The notes: generated by a model not told the origin, from the letters alone. 64,000 nucleotides of DNA from a bacterium (GCA_030550015.1 JAUQQG010000057.1:1-64000); one strand, 5' to 3'. Positions 18,033 through 26,715 are shown, counted from the first letter of the stretch. Program-made: numbers and translations.

Positions 18033-18848
18033 ATGAAAGTAGCATTCCAGGGAGAGAGGGGGGCGTATAGCGAGGAGGCCGTGGCACTCCTGTTCCACGA
18101 TGTCGATCTCCTCCCTTGCAGGACCCTCCGAGAGGTGTTCGAGGCGACTGCGGCGGGAAGCGTGGACAGCGGGGTCGTCCCGGTGGAGAACTCCCAAGCG
18201 GGGAGCATCAACGAGACATACGATCTCCTCCTGCGCTATGACCTGTTCATCACAGGCGAGGTGGACGTCCGCGTGCAGCACTGCCTCCTTGGTCTTCCGG
18301 GGGAGACCCTGGAATCGATCAAGAAGGTTTTCTCCCATCCCCAGGCCCTTGCCCAGTGCGAGGAGTTCCTCCGTCGCCTAGGAGCCGAGATGATCCCCAC
18401 CTACGATACCGCGGGGAGTGCCAAAATGGTTGCCCATGAGAAGCTCAGTGGATGCGCGGCAGTCGCCAGTCGGCGTGCAGCCATGCTCTATGGTCTCCAA
18501 GTACTCGCCTCCGGGATTGAGACCAACCCAGACAACTACACCAAGTTCCTAGCCATCGGTAGGGAGCCTGCACCGTATACTCCGGTCTCTAAGACCTCCC
18601 TCGTCTTCGCAACGCGCAATGTTCCGGGGGCGCTCTACCGAGCTCTGGGTGTCTTTGCCACCCGAGAGATCAACCTGACCAAGTTGGAATCCCGTCCCAG
18701 CAGGCGCAGGCCTTGGGAGTATATCTTCTATCTCGACTTTGAGGGACATCTCCAAGACTCTGCGTGTCGGGAGGCTCTCGAGGAGCTCAAGAAGTATACA
18801 ACTTTTCTGAAGATTCTGGGATCCTATCCAAAGGTGCCAAGTCCCTAG
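18033..18848 (+). CDS. pheA: prephenate dehydratase
   Basis: PheA (271 residues) converts prephenate to phenylpyruvate in phenylalanine synthesis. The catalytic domain (about 1-180) starts MKVAFQGERGAYSEEA and carries VPVENSQAGSINETYDLL and the catalytic Thr region NYTKFLAIG. A C-terminal ACT domain (about 190-270) has GALYRALGVFATREINLTKL and ESRPSRRRPWEYIFYLD, the usual phenylalanine-feedback site. There is no chorismate mutase domain. It lies 12 bases after alr with a GGGGGAGAGCAGG ribosome site. Confidence 0.94.
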   Translation: MKVAFQGERGAYSEEAVALLFHDVDLLPCRTLREVFEATAAGSVDSGVVPVENSQAGSINETYDLLLRYDLFITGEVDVRVQHCLLGLPGETLESIKKVFSHPQALAQCEEFLRRLGAEMIPTYDTAGSAKMVAHEKLSGCAAVASRRAAMLYGLQVLASGIETNPDNYTKFLAIGREPAPYTPVSKTSLVFATRNVPGALYRALGVFATREINLTKLESRPSRRRPWEYIFYLDFEGHLQDSACREALEELKKYTTFLKILGSYPKVPSP

Positions 18849-18889
18849 GGCCTGCAGTTGGCGCTTTTGCGCCATTGTCAGAGATTTCC

Positions 18890-18919
18890 TTGACGCCGGT
18901 CCCGGGGAGAAGGTAAAGA
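18890..18919 (+). promoter_or_regulatory. candidate promoter before the 18.9-kb hypothetical gene
   Basis: TTGACG (18890) and TAAAGA (18914) are 18 bases apart. The -10 box is weak. A small GGCGC-TTTT-GCGCC hairpin around 18860 precedes it and may mark the end of the pheA transcript. Confidence 0.3.
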
Positions 18920-18940
18920 TAATGATGGGAGGGTTCTTCT

Positions 18941-19312
18941 ATGCGGCTGCCCCGGAACCGGCTTGAAGAGTGGCGCAGGCAACTTGCCAAAGACTTCCAT
19001 AAGCCGGTCTCCATGGTCAAGGTGGTCCGGCAGGGGGGGAGCGAGTATCTCCACCTGAAGGTTACTCCTGCGGAAATCGAGCGCTATCTGTCCACTCGTT
19101 ATCCCACCCTCTCTCAGGCAACGCCTCCACTGAAGAGAGGACGTCACCATCTAAGGGTTGTTCCGGCCGAGACCCTCGATGTGGAGGAGGTCCCCCTGGA
19201 GTCGGAGAACGTGCCAGAAGAGGTGGGGGTTGAGACGGAAGAAGAGGAAGAGGTCGACCTCGGAGAAGAACCCGGGGGACCTCTCCGGTATCGCATGCGC
19301 CGGGCCGCGTGA
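18941..19312 (+). CDS. hypothetical protein with acidic C-terminal half
   Basis: I do not recognise this 123-residue protein. The first half is basic and probably folded (RLEEWRRQLAKDFHKPVSMV, then GGSEYLHLKVTPAEIERYLS). The second half is a low-complexity acidic stretch (EEVGVETEEEEEVDLGEE) ending in RYRMRRAA. There is no signal peptide or membrane segment. A ribosome site (GGGAGG) precedes the ATG, and codon use resembles its neighbours. It may be a small regulatory or nucleic-acid-associated protein. The 138 bases after it hold nothing recognisable. Confidence 0.6.
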   Translation: MRLPRNRLEEWRRQLAKDFHKPVSMVKVVRQGGSEYLHLKVTPAEIERYLSTRYPTLSQATPPLKRGRHHLRVVPAETLDVEEVPLESENVPEEVGVETEEEEEVDLGEEPGGPLRYRMRRAA

Positions 19313-19450
19313 GCGCCCCGCAACAGAAGCATCCCCTTCCTTCGTTGGATGGGAGCCCTGGCAGAAGTCCAGACCTTTTCTGGTATATGAGGATAGTCCA
19401 CGCCCCAATGCATTTGCGAAGAGCATGTGAGGGCATGTGTGGAGGTGTTC

Positions 19451-20452
19451 ATGCAGCTCGGTAGGTTCCCTCGTGTGAAACTTGCCTCCCTTCCTACTCC
19501 ACTGGAAGAGATGCCGCGGCTCACCGAGATCCTTGGAGGTCCCCGGCTATTGATCAAGCGCGATGATCTCACCGGCTTGGCCATGGGCGGGAACAAGGCC
19601 CGTAAGCTCGAGTTTCTCCTTGGGGAAGCCAGGTCCCGCGGGGCAGATGTTGTGGTGACGACGGGAGCCTTGCAATCGAACCACGCCAGGATGACCGCGG
19701 CGGCCGCCCAGAAGCTTGGGTTAAGGGCCATCCTCGTGTTGAGTGGGGAAGAGCCAGCGGAATATCAAGGGAACCTCCTCCTAGACGCGTTGTTTGGCGC
19801 GGAGGTTCGGGTGATCCAGAGCGAGGAGGAGTACATTCTCCACGCCACCATGGAGGATGTGGCACGGGAACTTTCCCGGGAGGGACATCGTCCCTACCTG
19901 ATTCCCCTCGGTGGATCCACGGGCCTCGGTGCGTGTGCGTATATCGAAGCAGCCCTGGAGCTTCTCCTCCAAGCCAATGCCATGGGTGTGGCTGTGGACG
20001 CCATTGTGCACGCGACCAGCTCCGGAGGAACCCAAGCAGGCCTGTTCGTGGGTACGAAGTTGACCCAGGCACACATCAAGGTCGTGGGGATCAGCGCAGG
20101 GCCGCCGCGGGAGGTGGTGGAACGGAGAGTCGCCAGTATCGTGGAGGAAGTAGCCAGGCTCCTCCAGTTGGACCTAAGGGCTCATCCTGACGATCTGATC
20201 GTTCTTGATGGGTACGTGGGCGATGGGTACGGGATTCCTACGCCCCAGTGCATCGACGCGATTCGTCTCCTCGCTCGCACCGAAGGGATCCTCCTGGACC
20301 CTGTCTATACAGGGAAGGCGATGGCAGGCCTCATCGATCTCATCCGGCAAGGTCATTTTGATCCTTCCCAAACTGTCGTGTTCTGGCACACTGGAGGGAT
20401 CCCAGCGCTATTCGCCCATGCGAGGGCGTTGAGCGCCCCTAAAGAATTTTGA
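19451..20452 (+). CDS. dcyD: D-cysteine desulfhydrase-like PLP enzyme
   Basis: This 333-residue enzyme of the ACC deaminase/D-cysteine desulfhydrase family uses PLP. The Lys lies in MGGNKARKLEFLLGEA, and the phosphate-binding region in STGLGACAYIEAALEL and SSGGTQAGLFVG. Family members degrade D-cysteine to pyruvate, H2S and ammonia, or act on 3-chloro-D-alanine or cysteate. Substrate cannot be fixed from sequence. I start at ATG 19451, which follows GTGGAGGTG and gives MQLGRFPRVKLASLPTPLEE. It stands between a hypothetical gene and a C26 peptidase. Confidence 0.85.
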   Translation: MQLGRFPRVKLASLPTPLEEMPRLTEILGGPRLLIKRDDLTGLAMGGNKARKLEFLLGEARSRGADVVVTTGALQSNHARMTAAAAQKLGLRAILVLSGEEPAEYQGNLLLDALFGAEVRVIQSEEEYILHATMEDVARELSREGHRPYLIPLGGSTGLGACAYIEAALELLLQANAMGVAVDAIVHATSSGGTQAGLFVGTKLTQAHIKVVGISAGPPREVVERRVASIVEEVARLLQLDLRAHPDDLIVLDGYVGDGYGIPTPQCIDAIRLLARTEGILLDPVYTGKAMAGLIDLIRQGHFDPSQTVVFWHTGGIPALFAHARALSAPKEF

Positions 20453-20516
20453 CAAGATTTTGCTGGGGCCTGGTCGTCGCTACAGACATGTGGCGGGGTA
20501 GTGAGAGGGGTGAGGT

Positions 20517-21221
20517 ATGGTAATCTGCATCGGGATAACGTGGAAAGCGTGCACAGAGGACAATGCGCCGTTGCCCACGCCGTACATCCGGGCCGTAGAG
20601 CAGGGAGGAGGTGTAGAGGTGGTGCTTCTCACACCAGCACCCGGGGTTCATCCAGAACGTGTTCTGGACGAGATTCATGGCCTTCTCCTCCCCGGAGGCG
20701 TGGACGTCCATCCCCGCCACTACGGTCAGGATCCGCACCCTCTCCTGGGCCAGGTGGATGAGGAGCGGGATGCGCTGGAGCTCTCCTTGATCCAGGAGGC
20801 CCTGCGGCGGGATCTCCCTATCCTGGCCATCTGCAGAGGGATCCAGGTCCTCAACGTGGCAGCCGGAGGGACGTTGTTCCAAGACCTCTCCCTTGCCGGG
20901 GTGGACGCAGCCCGCCATAGGACCACAGAGCCCGAGTGGGGAATCGCTCACCAGCTCTCGATCCGCGAGGGGAGCCTGCTCCAAGCGATTGTGGGCGTGC
21001 GGGAGATGGGTGTCAATACGTTCCACCACCAGGCCGTGGATCGCGTGGCGCGCGGGTTCGTGGTGACTGCCCAAAGCGAGGATGGCGTAGTGGAGGCAAT
21101 CGAGAGCACGAAGCACCGGTTCGTTTTGGGTGTCCAGTGGCATCCTGAGAGGATGGTGGACCATCATCCCCTCCAGCGCAAGCTCTTCGAGGCTTTCCTT
21201 TCCGCTGCCCGCGCATCCTGA
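20517..21221 (+). CDS. class I glutamine amidotransferase-like peptidase C26 (PuuD-like)
   Basis: This 234-residue hydrolase has the gamma-glutamyl-gamma-aminobutyrate hydrolase pattern. LLPGGVDVHPRHYG is followed by the nucleophile Cys in AICRGIQVLNVAAGGTLFQDL, and the His-Glu pair lies in GVQWHPERM. Relatives hydrolyse gamma-glutamyl amides in polyamine degradation or act on other gamma-glutamyl compounds. No putrescine genes are nearby, so the substrate is open. The start follows GAGAGGGGTGAGG. A stem-loop lies just after the stop. Confidence 0.85.
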   Translation: MVICIGITWKACTEDNAPLPTPYIRAVEQGGGVEVVLLTPAPGVHPERVLDEIHGLLLPGGVDVHPRHYGQDPHPLLGQVDEERDALELSLIQEALRRDLPILAICRGIQVLNVAAGGTLFQDLSLAGVDAARHRTTEPEWGIAHQLSIREGSLLQAIVGVREMGVNTFHHQAVDRVARGFVVTAQSEDGVVEAIESTKHRFVLGVQWHPERMVDHHPLQRKLFEAFLSAARAS

Positions 21222-21222
21222 G

Positions 21223-21270
21223 CAAAGTCCTTCCGCAAAGATCGAAAGGGCTTTGGCGAGGGCTCTTTTT
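21223..21270 (+). terminator. stem-loop, probable terminator after the C26 peptidase
   Basis: GCAAAGTCCTT (from 21223) pairs with AAAGGGCTTTGGC (21245-21257) with one bulge and a G-U pair. A second GC-rich segment runs into TCTTTTT at 21264. The end position fits the boundary before the MFS promoter. Confidence 0.45.
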
Positions 21271-21286
21271 GGAAAACCAGGTAACC

Positions 21287-21313
21287 TTGACCTCCTCTGG
21301 AGTATGCTATAAT
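21287..21313 (+). promoter_or_regulatory. promoter of the MFS transporter gene
   Basis: TTGACC (21287) and a perfect TATAAT (21308) are 15 bases apart. TGC immediately before the -10 makes an extended -10 element that can offset the short spacer. Transcription would begin near 21320. Confidence 0.55.
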
Positions 21314-21346
21314 CGCATCGTGCAGACAGGAACCATCTCGCAATCC

Positions 21347-22552
21347 ATGGATCAGCAGCCCGAGAGGAAGGCCAACCCTCGCATCCTTGCCCTCTTGAGC
21401 CTCGGGCACCTGATCACGGACATCAACCAGGGGGCCCTTCCTGTTCTTCTGCCCTCCCTGCGTTCGGCCTTCCACCTCTCCTACACCATGGTAGGTGTCA
21501 TTGTCACAGTCTCCACGCTGAGTTCTTCGGTGATCCAACCGCTCTTTGGCTTTTGGAGCGACAAGCTGAGGACCCCGTGGTTATTGCCTCTGGGCGTCTT
21601 TACCGCCGGCGCGGGGATGGCTCTCGCAGGGATCAGTCCGAGTTATCCCCTTCTGCTCCTGGCAGTCCTTCTCAGTGGGCTGGGAGTAGCAAGCTACCAC
21701 CCTGAGGCCTCTAAAGCCGCCTTTTTCCACAGCGGGCGACGGCGGGTTGCGTCCATGTCCATCTTCTCCGTAGGCGGGAACCTGGGATTTGGGATCGGTC
21801 CTCTGGTGATGAGTTTTCTCCTCACAGTGCACGGTCTTCGAGGTACCCTATGGCTCCTCGTTCCTGGTGCGCTCATGGCAGCCTTCCTGTGGAGAGTTCT
21901 TCCTCAGATATATGCGCAAGCGTGGGATCCTCCGGAGACCCCGCAAAGGGAGAGATCCCCCACAAGTGGTACCTTGAGGGAGCTGATGCGGGGGCCCATC
22001 CTCCTACTCCTCACCGTGGTCATCCTGCGCTCGTGGGCGCATATGGGCTTTGTCAGTTTTCTCCCGCTCTATTCCGTGAGCTACCTCCACGTTTCCACCG
22101 CCTATGCGGGAAGCCTGCTCGCCCTTTTCCTCGTCTCGGGGGCCGTGGGGACGCTGATAGGAAGCCCGCTTGCGGACTGGCTGGGGAGGAAGGTTGTCTT
22201 CGTGGGTTCCATGCTCCTCCTGACCCCTCTGTTGAGCCTTTTCCCCTACTCCAGGGGTTTTTGGACGCTCCTGCTCATTGCCTCCGCTGGGTTTGTCGTT
22301 GTTTCCACATTCGCGACGACCATCGTATGGGGTCAGGAGCTCCTCCCTCAATACCCCGGTGTCGCCTCGGGCCTGATCATCGGTTTTGCCATTGGAATGG
22401 GAGGGTTGGGGGCGACGATCTTGGGTCGGATTGCCGACCTGATCGGGCTTTTTCACACGCTCCGGGTGATCGGCTTACTCCCCCTGGTGGCTATGGTGGT
22501 CGCCTTGTTCCTTCCGGAACCTCAACATCTCACCATCGTCAGGCGCTCCTGA
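21347..22552 (+). CDS. MFS transporter, fosmidomycin-resistance-like
   Basis: This 401-residue protein has about 12 membrane segments. Motifs typical of the Fsr branch are LGHLITDINQGALPVLLPSL at the start, FGFWSDKLRTPWLLPLG after the second helix and GLGVASYHPEASKAAFFHSG. Family members export fosmidomycin and other small compounds. The natural substrate is unknown. The promoter TATAAT at 21308 puts the true start downstream of the long open frame, at GTG 21320 (near-leaderless) or ATG 21347, which I chose. Confidence 0.85.
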   Translation: MDQQPERKANPRILALLSLGHLITDINQGALPVLLPSLRSAFHLSYTMVGVIVTVSTLSSSVIQPLFGFWSDKLRTPWLLPLGVFTAGAGMALAGISPSYPLLLLAVLLSGLGVASYHPEASKAAFFHSGRRRVASMSIFSVGGNLGFGIGPLVMSFLLTVHGLRGTLWLLVPGALMAAFLWRVLPQIYAQAWDPPETPQRERSPTSGTLRELMRGPILLLLTVVILRSWAHMGFVSFLPLYSVSYLHVSTAYAGSLLALFLVSGAVGTLIGSPLADWLGRKVVFVGSMLLLTPLLSLFPYSRGFWTLLLIASAGFVVVSTFATTIVWGQELLPQYPGVASGLIIGFAIGMGGLGATILGRIADLIGLFHTLRVIGLLPLVAMVVALFLPEPQHLTIVRRS

Positions 22553-22656
22553 GGTCCCAAGAGCACATCCTCGCGAAAGGCCTCTGACACCAGTGGGAGT
22601 TTTGCCGCACCCTCATCATCCTCACAGGCAGGAGGGGCCCCTCTTTCTTTATAACC

Positions 22657-22695
22657 CCCTCTCCTATTGGGAGAGGGCACGGGGTGAGGGAGTGT
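22657..22695 (+). repeat. REP-like palindromic element, copy A
   Basis: CCCTCTCC-TATTG-GGAGAGGG forms an 8-bp hairpin followed by CACGGGGTGAGGGAG. Related elements at 50376 and 61261 have the same plan: a CTCCC/GGGAG hairpin, then a G-rich GTGAGG tail. It lies between the MFS gene and the CHRD gene. Confidence 0.6.
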
Positions 22696-22766
22696 GCTCT
22701 GTTACAGTCTTGTGACATACCTCCCTTATACTGGGCCAAACACATGGCTTTCTAGGGAGGTGGGGG

Positions 22767-23255
22767 ATGAGGAGAACGATTGGCGTTACGGCCCTACTGC
22801 TCGTCTTGGTCTTTGGTGTGCGCTTTGCTGATGCACAACGTGGCGCGTTCGTCGCCCGTCTGTCCGGTCAAGAAGCGGTTCCCCCTACGAACTCGGCGGC
22901 TACAGGGCTTGCGGTCTTCCAGCCTAGTTCAGATGGGACAAGGCTTTTCTATCGCCTCGAGGTGCGGAATCTCGAGAACACGCTCATGGCGCATATCCAC
23001 CTTGGGCGGCCAGGCCAGAGCGGGCCAGTCGTTGTGTGGTTGTATCCCTACGCGCCTCCACCCCGGTTGATCTCCGGCGTGTACAGTGGAGTGCTCGCGA
23101 CAGGTACAATCACTGCCGCAAATCTCGCCGGGCCCATGCAGGGCAAACCGCTTAGCGAATTGCTCACTGAGATCCAAAATGGGAATGCCTATGTAAACGT
23201 GCACACCAGTCGGTTTCCGGCTGGAGAAATCAGGGGGCAAATCCAAAGAATCTAA
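22767..23255 (+). CDS. secreted CHRD-domain protein
   Basis: The protein is 162 residues with an N-terminal signal peptide (MRRTIGVTALLLVLVFGVRF, cleavage near ADAQ) and a single CHRD domain. The domain shows FVARLSGQEAVPPTNSAATG, then AHIHLGRPGQSGPVVVWLY and ending YVNVHTSRFPAGEIRGQI. CHRD domains occur in extracellular bacterial proteins and chordin. No enzymatic role is known. A GGGAGGTGGGGG ribosome site precedes it. It appears to be a single-gene unit. Confidence 0.88.
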   Translation: MRRTIGVTALLLVLVFGVRFADAQRGAFVARLSGQEAVPPTNSAATGLAVFQPSSDGTRLFYRLEVRNLENTLMAHIHLGRPGQSGPVVVWLYPYAPPPRLISGVYSGVLATGTITAANLAGPMQGKPLSELLTEIQNGNAYVNVHTSRFPAGEIRGQIQRI

Positions 23256-23292
23256 GGAACCCCGTTCTCTCAAGAGGGCTTCCGACAAAGGG

Positions 23293-23320
23293 CAAAAGAC
23301 ATTTTCCGGGGTACTTAGCC
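23293..23320 (+). repeat. interspersed motif copy 3
   Basis: CAAAAGACATTTTCCGGGGT matches the motif at 2161 and 11253. Just after it, TCTCGGTC (23324) and GACCGAGA (23381) form an inverted repeat flanking the thioesterase promoter region. Confidence 0.4.
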
Positions 23321-23393
23321 GGATCTCGGTCTAAGCGCAATCCGCACTCTTTTGCAACTCGCAAGGCGAACGCTTCCTGGGACCGAGACCTCG

Positions 23394-23463
23394 TGGTACA
23401 ATAAAGACACTCCACCGGATGGGTGCTTCCTTTCCGGCGAGAGTTCGAAAGGAGCACCCATCC
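23394..23463 (+). promoter_or_regulatory. extended -10 promoter and strong 5'-UTR hairpin of the thioesterase gene
   Basis: TGGTACAAT (23394-23402) is an extended -10 element. About 15 bases on, an 18-base arm (23417-23434, GGATGGGTGCTTCCTTTC) pairs with 23447-23463 (GAAAGGAGCACCCATCC) with one bulge and a 12-base loop. So the transcript would begin with a very stable hairpin, which could stabilise the RNA or act as an attenuator (only TTTT follows). Confidence 0.5.
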
Positions 23464-23493
23464 TGATTTTCTGGGTTCAGTCGAACCTGTACG

Positions 23494-23904
23494 ATGGCTG
23501 GCTCCTTCTTGCTGAAAGATGATCGAAAGTGCTTCGTGTGTGGGCCTGAGAACCCAAAGGGGCTTCAGGTTCACTTTCGCTTAGAGGACGGGCGGGCGAT
23601 GGCGGAGTTCACGCCGACCGAAGTTCACCAGGGATGGGCGGGCATCGTCCACGGGGGCGTCATTGGGCTCCTCCTCGACGAGGCGGTCGCCTACGCTGCC
23701 TACTTCCACGGGTTCAAAGCCCTCACCGCCAGGGTGGAGACACGCTTCCGAAAGGTGGTCGAGGTCGGCCAGAAGCTCCGCTTCACCGGCGAGGTCATCG
23801 AGGAGAAGCGGCGCCTCCTGCGGATAAGGGCCACTGCACACCTCGAGGACGGGACCCTCGCCGCAGAAGCCGATGCGACCATGTACGTAGTCCGCGACCG
23901 CTAG
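23494..23904 (+). CDS. PaaI-like hotdog-fold thioesterase
   Basis: This 136-residue hotdog protein probably hydrolyses an acyl-CoA. Family features are KCFVCGPENPKGLQVHF near the start, HQGWAGIVHGGVIGLLLDEA with the catalytic-helix Asp/Glu, and RFRKVVEVGQKLRFTGEV. The CFVCGPENPxGL opening is typical of a small 4HBT subgroup. Substrate is unknown. It is convergent with the minus-strand enolase-superfamily gene, the two stops being 16 bases apart. Confidence 0.85.
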   Translation: MAGSFLLKDDRKCFVCGPENPKGLQVHFRLEDGRAMAEFTPTEVHQGWAGIVHGGVIGLLLDEAVAYAAYFHGFKALTARVETRFRKVVEVGQKLRFTGEVIEEKRRLLRIRATAHLEDGTLAAEADATMYVVRDR

Positions 23905-23920
23905 GAAGGCGCCGCCAGGC

Positions 23921-25018
23921 CTAGCGCGCCTCGGTTTCCTTCAGCGCATCCTCATTGAGTTCCAGACCCAAGCCTGGGCGCTCCGGAAGGGTCACCCACC
24001 CCTTCTCCGGACGTGGGGGGTTCTGGAAGATCGTCTCACCGACGTACCACATGAGCAGGTGAAACTCTACCCTCCAGCCGTTTGAGACTCCTGCGATCAA
24101 ATGCATGTTATGATGAGGCCAGCCGCCTCCGTTGGCTACGGGAAGGTTATACGCCTGGGCCATGTGGGCTACTTTCAAGGCTTCGGTGTACCCTCCCACA
24201 TAGACGACGTTGGGCTGGACGATATCCACTGCGCCACTTGCGATGAGCTCGCGGTGCCGCCAGCGGTGCCCTTCGTTCTGCCCAGCCGCGATCGGGATGC
24301 GGGTAACCTGTCGCAGTTGTGCGAGGAGGCGTGCATCGTTCGCGTACAGGGGCTCCTCGAACCACGCGATCCCGTAGGGCTCGATCCGCTGGGCGAGCTC
24401 CTTGGCTTCCAGGAAGTTGAAGAGGTGGTTGGCGTCCACCATGAGTTCGACATCTGGTCCCACTGCCTCGCGCACAGCTCGGACCCTGGCAGCATCCTCG
24501 CCGACATCCTTCCTTCCGTTCCGTTCAAACGCAACGACCATCTTCAATTTGTCATGACCTTCCTGGACGAATCTCCTCGCCACCTCCACGAGCTCCTCGC
24601 GGCTGTATTCCAGGAGGCCAAAGGTGATGTAAGCGGGAACAGTCCGGGCGTTCCCTCCGAGAAGCCTGTAGACAGGTTGGTTGAGGTACTTTCCCTTGAT
24701 ATCCCACAGGGCAATGTCAATTGCGCTGATCCCGTACTGGACAACGCCCGACATCCCCCTCTGGTTGAAGTTCCAGTACATTTCATGCCAGAGCCTTTCC
24801 GTGGAGAGGGGATCCTTCCCTATAAGAAAAGGGCCCAGCTCGCGGTTGATGAACTCCCTAGTGGAAAATCGAAGGATCCCTCCCGTCATCCCGACCCCTG
24901 TGATCCCCTCATCGGTCTCTACCCGGACGAGGACAACGGGGCGTGGGAACTTTCGGTCCAGCAGAGGGACCTGCACCATGACGTCATGGACCGTCGCTGT
25001 GACCTTCACGATCTTCAA
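23921..25018 (-). CDS. mandelate racemase/muconate lactonizing enzyme-family protein
   Basis: This is an enolase-superfamily enzyme of 365 residues. A capping domain spans about residues 1-125 and a beta-barrel follows. The barrel carries a catalytic Lys pair region (GHDKLKMVV) and metal ligands in VDANHLFN, WFEEPLYA and AAGQNEGH. A C-terminal NGGGWPHHNMH may supply a catalytic His. Members dehydrate or racemise carboxylate sugars and hydroxy acids. The exact reaction is unknown. The TTG start follows GGAGGTGAAC. It is the last gene of a Tct-transporter operon, so its substrate is probably the imported carboxylate. Confidence 0.85.
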   Translation of the reverse strand: MKIVKVTATVHDVMVQVPLLDRKFPRPVVLVRVETDEGITGVGMTGGILRFSTREFINRELGPFLIGKDPLSTERLWHEMYWNFNQRGMSGVVQYGISAIDIALWDIKGKYLNQPVYRLLGGNARTVPAYITFGLLEYSREELVEVARRFVQEGHDKLKMVVAFERNGRKDVGEDAARVRAVREAVGPDVELMVDANHLFNFLEAKELAQRIEPYGIAWFEEPLYANDARLLAQLRQVTRIPIAAGQNEGHRWRHRELIASGAVDIVQPNVVYVGGYTEALKVAHMAQAYNLPVANGGGWPHHNMHLIAGVSNGWRVEFHLLMWYVGETIFQNPPRPEKGWVTLPERPGLGLELNEDALKETEAR

Positions 25019-25190
25019 CGAGGTTCACCTCCTTGCAGGATTGAGCCTCCCCCAGATCCCGTGCTGGATCTTGGTTAGAGTGCCAAATAACCCAGCACAC
25101 TGGCTTCCCACAGAATGCAGAGCATCTTGTGGAATAGCGAAAGCCGTGTCCTAGAGAAAATCTCCTCCACAAATGTTCATCTAAAGCACC

Positions 25191-26711
25191 TTACGTGCGC
25201 GGGATCATCGAAGCCTTCCGCGCCAAAGAGAGTCCCTTCACACCTCGGTACAGCAGAGGAAACAGTGTAACCAAAGACAGTGCCAGAAGGCTTGCGGAGA
25301 TAGGCCGGGTGAGGAAGATCAAAGGACTCCCCTGAGACATCAACAGGGACTGGCGTAAGGACATCTCCAGGATCTCGCCAAGAACGAGCGCGAGTAGCAA
25401 GGGGGCGGCAGGATACTCGAGCTTCTTCATGAAGAAACCTACGAGTCCAAAGAAGAGCATCAACCAGACGTCAAAGAGGCTGTTGTCGATACTGTACACC
25501 CCTACCACGGAGAAGGCGATGACAAACGCATTGAGAATCGCACGGGGCAGCCTTAATACGCTCGTGAATGCCGGGATGAACATCGTGTTCATAGCCAGGA
25601 GGAGGAGGTTCCCAAGAAACATGCTCGCGATGAGCCCCCACACGAATTGGGGGTTCTGCTGGAAGAGGAGGGGACCTGGCCGGAGCCCGTACATCAATAA
25701 CGCTCCCATCATCACGGCAGTGGTGGCCGAGCCTGGGATCCCCAGGGTGATCAGAGGGATCAGCGCCCCCACCGCGGCCGCATTGTTGCTCGACTCTGGT
25801 CCGGCTACGCCTTCGATGGCACCCCTGCCGAACCGCTCTGGAGTTTGAGAGAGTCGTTTTTCCACGGCATAGGAGATCATAGAGGCTGTCGTTGCACCTG
25901 CGCCGGGCAGGATCCCGACAAAGAAGCCAATCAGGGTCCCGCGGAGGATTGCCCAGCGGGACATCACCCAGTCTTGGATGGTAGGGAAGAGGTTGCGCAA
26001 GCGGAGGTCGGCCTTCACAAACTCTGCCTCCTCCTTCTCCTCCACGCTGGAAAGGACTTCTGCGATTCCAAAAAGTCCCATGGCCACAGGGACGAACTCT
26101 ACACCGCTGAGGAGCTTCAATTGGCCGAACGTGAACCGCGGGAGCCCCGTAAGGATATCCACTCCTACAATGGAGAGGAACAGGCCAAGCAGCAGGGAGA
26201 TGAACCCTTTGAGGGGTGATCGGCCGGTGAGACCGATGACCAAGGTGAACGCCAGTACCATCAGGGCAAAGTACTCCGGTGGGCCAAAGTGTAACGCTGC
26301 TCTGACCAGCCACCAGGCGAAGAAACTGAAGAGGATCACGCTGCTGATCCCGGCAATAAACGAGCCAATTGCAGCGATCCCAAGAGCAGCGCCAGCACGC
26401 CCTTGAAGGGCGAGCTGGTACCCATCGAGGGTAGTCATGACAGAGGAGGCTTCGCCCGGGACGTTGATCAACACCGATGTGATCGTCCCCCCATACATCG
26501 CCCCATAATAGATCCCGGCGAACATGATCATCGCCGATGTCGGGTCCATGCCGAAAGTCAGAGGAAGGAGAAGCGCCACTCCCGCAGGTGGGCCAATTCC
26601 CGGGAGGACCCCGATCAACTGACCCACCGTCACCCCCACGAGCGCGAACAAGATGTTCGCGGGTGTGAAGGCTACGGCAAATCCTTGTGCGAGACCAGAG
26701 AGGATTTCCAT
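25191..26711 (-). CDS. tctA: tripartite tricarboxylate transporter, large membrane subunit TctA
   Basis: This 506-residue integral membrane protein has about 11-12 hydrophobic segments. TctA landmarks are GQLIGVLPGIGPPAGVALLLPL at the N-terminus, IYYGAMYGGTITSVLINVPG, and the repeat-like GILPGAGATTASMISYAVEK and TLGIPGSATTAVMMGALL in the second half. With TctB and the binding protein TctC it imports a di- or tricarboxylate using the ion gradient. I start at the ATG 26709-26711, four bases after the tctB stop. Confidence 0.93.
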   Translation of the reverse strand: MEILSGLAQGFAVAFTPANILFALVGVTVGQLIGVLPGIGPPAGVALLLPLTFGMDPTSAMIMFAGIYYGAMYGGTITSVLINVPGEASSVMTTLDGYQLALQGRAGAALGIAAIGSFIAGISSVILFSFFAWWLVRAALHFGPPEYFALMVLAFTLVIGLTGRSPLKGFISLLLGLFLSIVGVDILTGLPRFTFGQLKLLSGVEFVPVAMGLFGIAEVLSSVEEKEEAEFVKADLRLRNLFPTIQDWVMSRWAILRGTLIGFFVGILPGAGATTASMISYAVEKRLSQTPERFGRGAIEGVAGPESSNNAAAVGALIPLITLGIPGSATTAVMMGALLMYGLRPGPLLFQQNPQFVWGLIASMFLGNLLLLAMNTMFIPAFTSVLRLPRAILNAFVIAFSVVGVYSIDNSLFDVWLMLFFGLVGFFMKKLEYPAAPLLLALVLGEILEMSLRQSLLMSQGSPLIFLTRPISASLLALSLVTLFPLLYRGVKGLSLARKASMIPRT

Positions 26712-26715
26712 GAGG

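Noticed and set aside
20447-20470. TTGACA at 20449 as a promoter for the C26 peptidase gene
   Set aside because: No acceptable -10 lies 15-19 bases downstream, and the segment belongs to a motif also present at 2817.
24101-25078. A 325-codon plus-strand frame opposite the enolase-superfamily gene
   Set aside because: The minus-strand protein has intact metal ligands and a strong ribosome site. The plus frame is its shadow.
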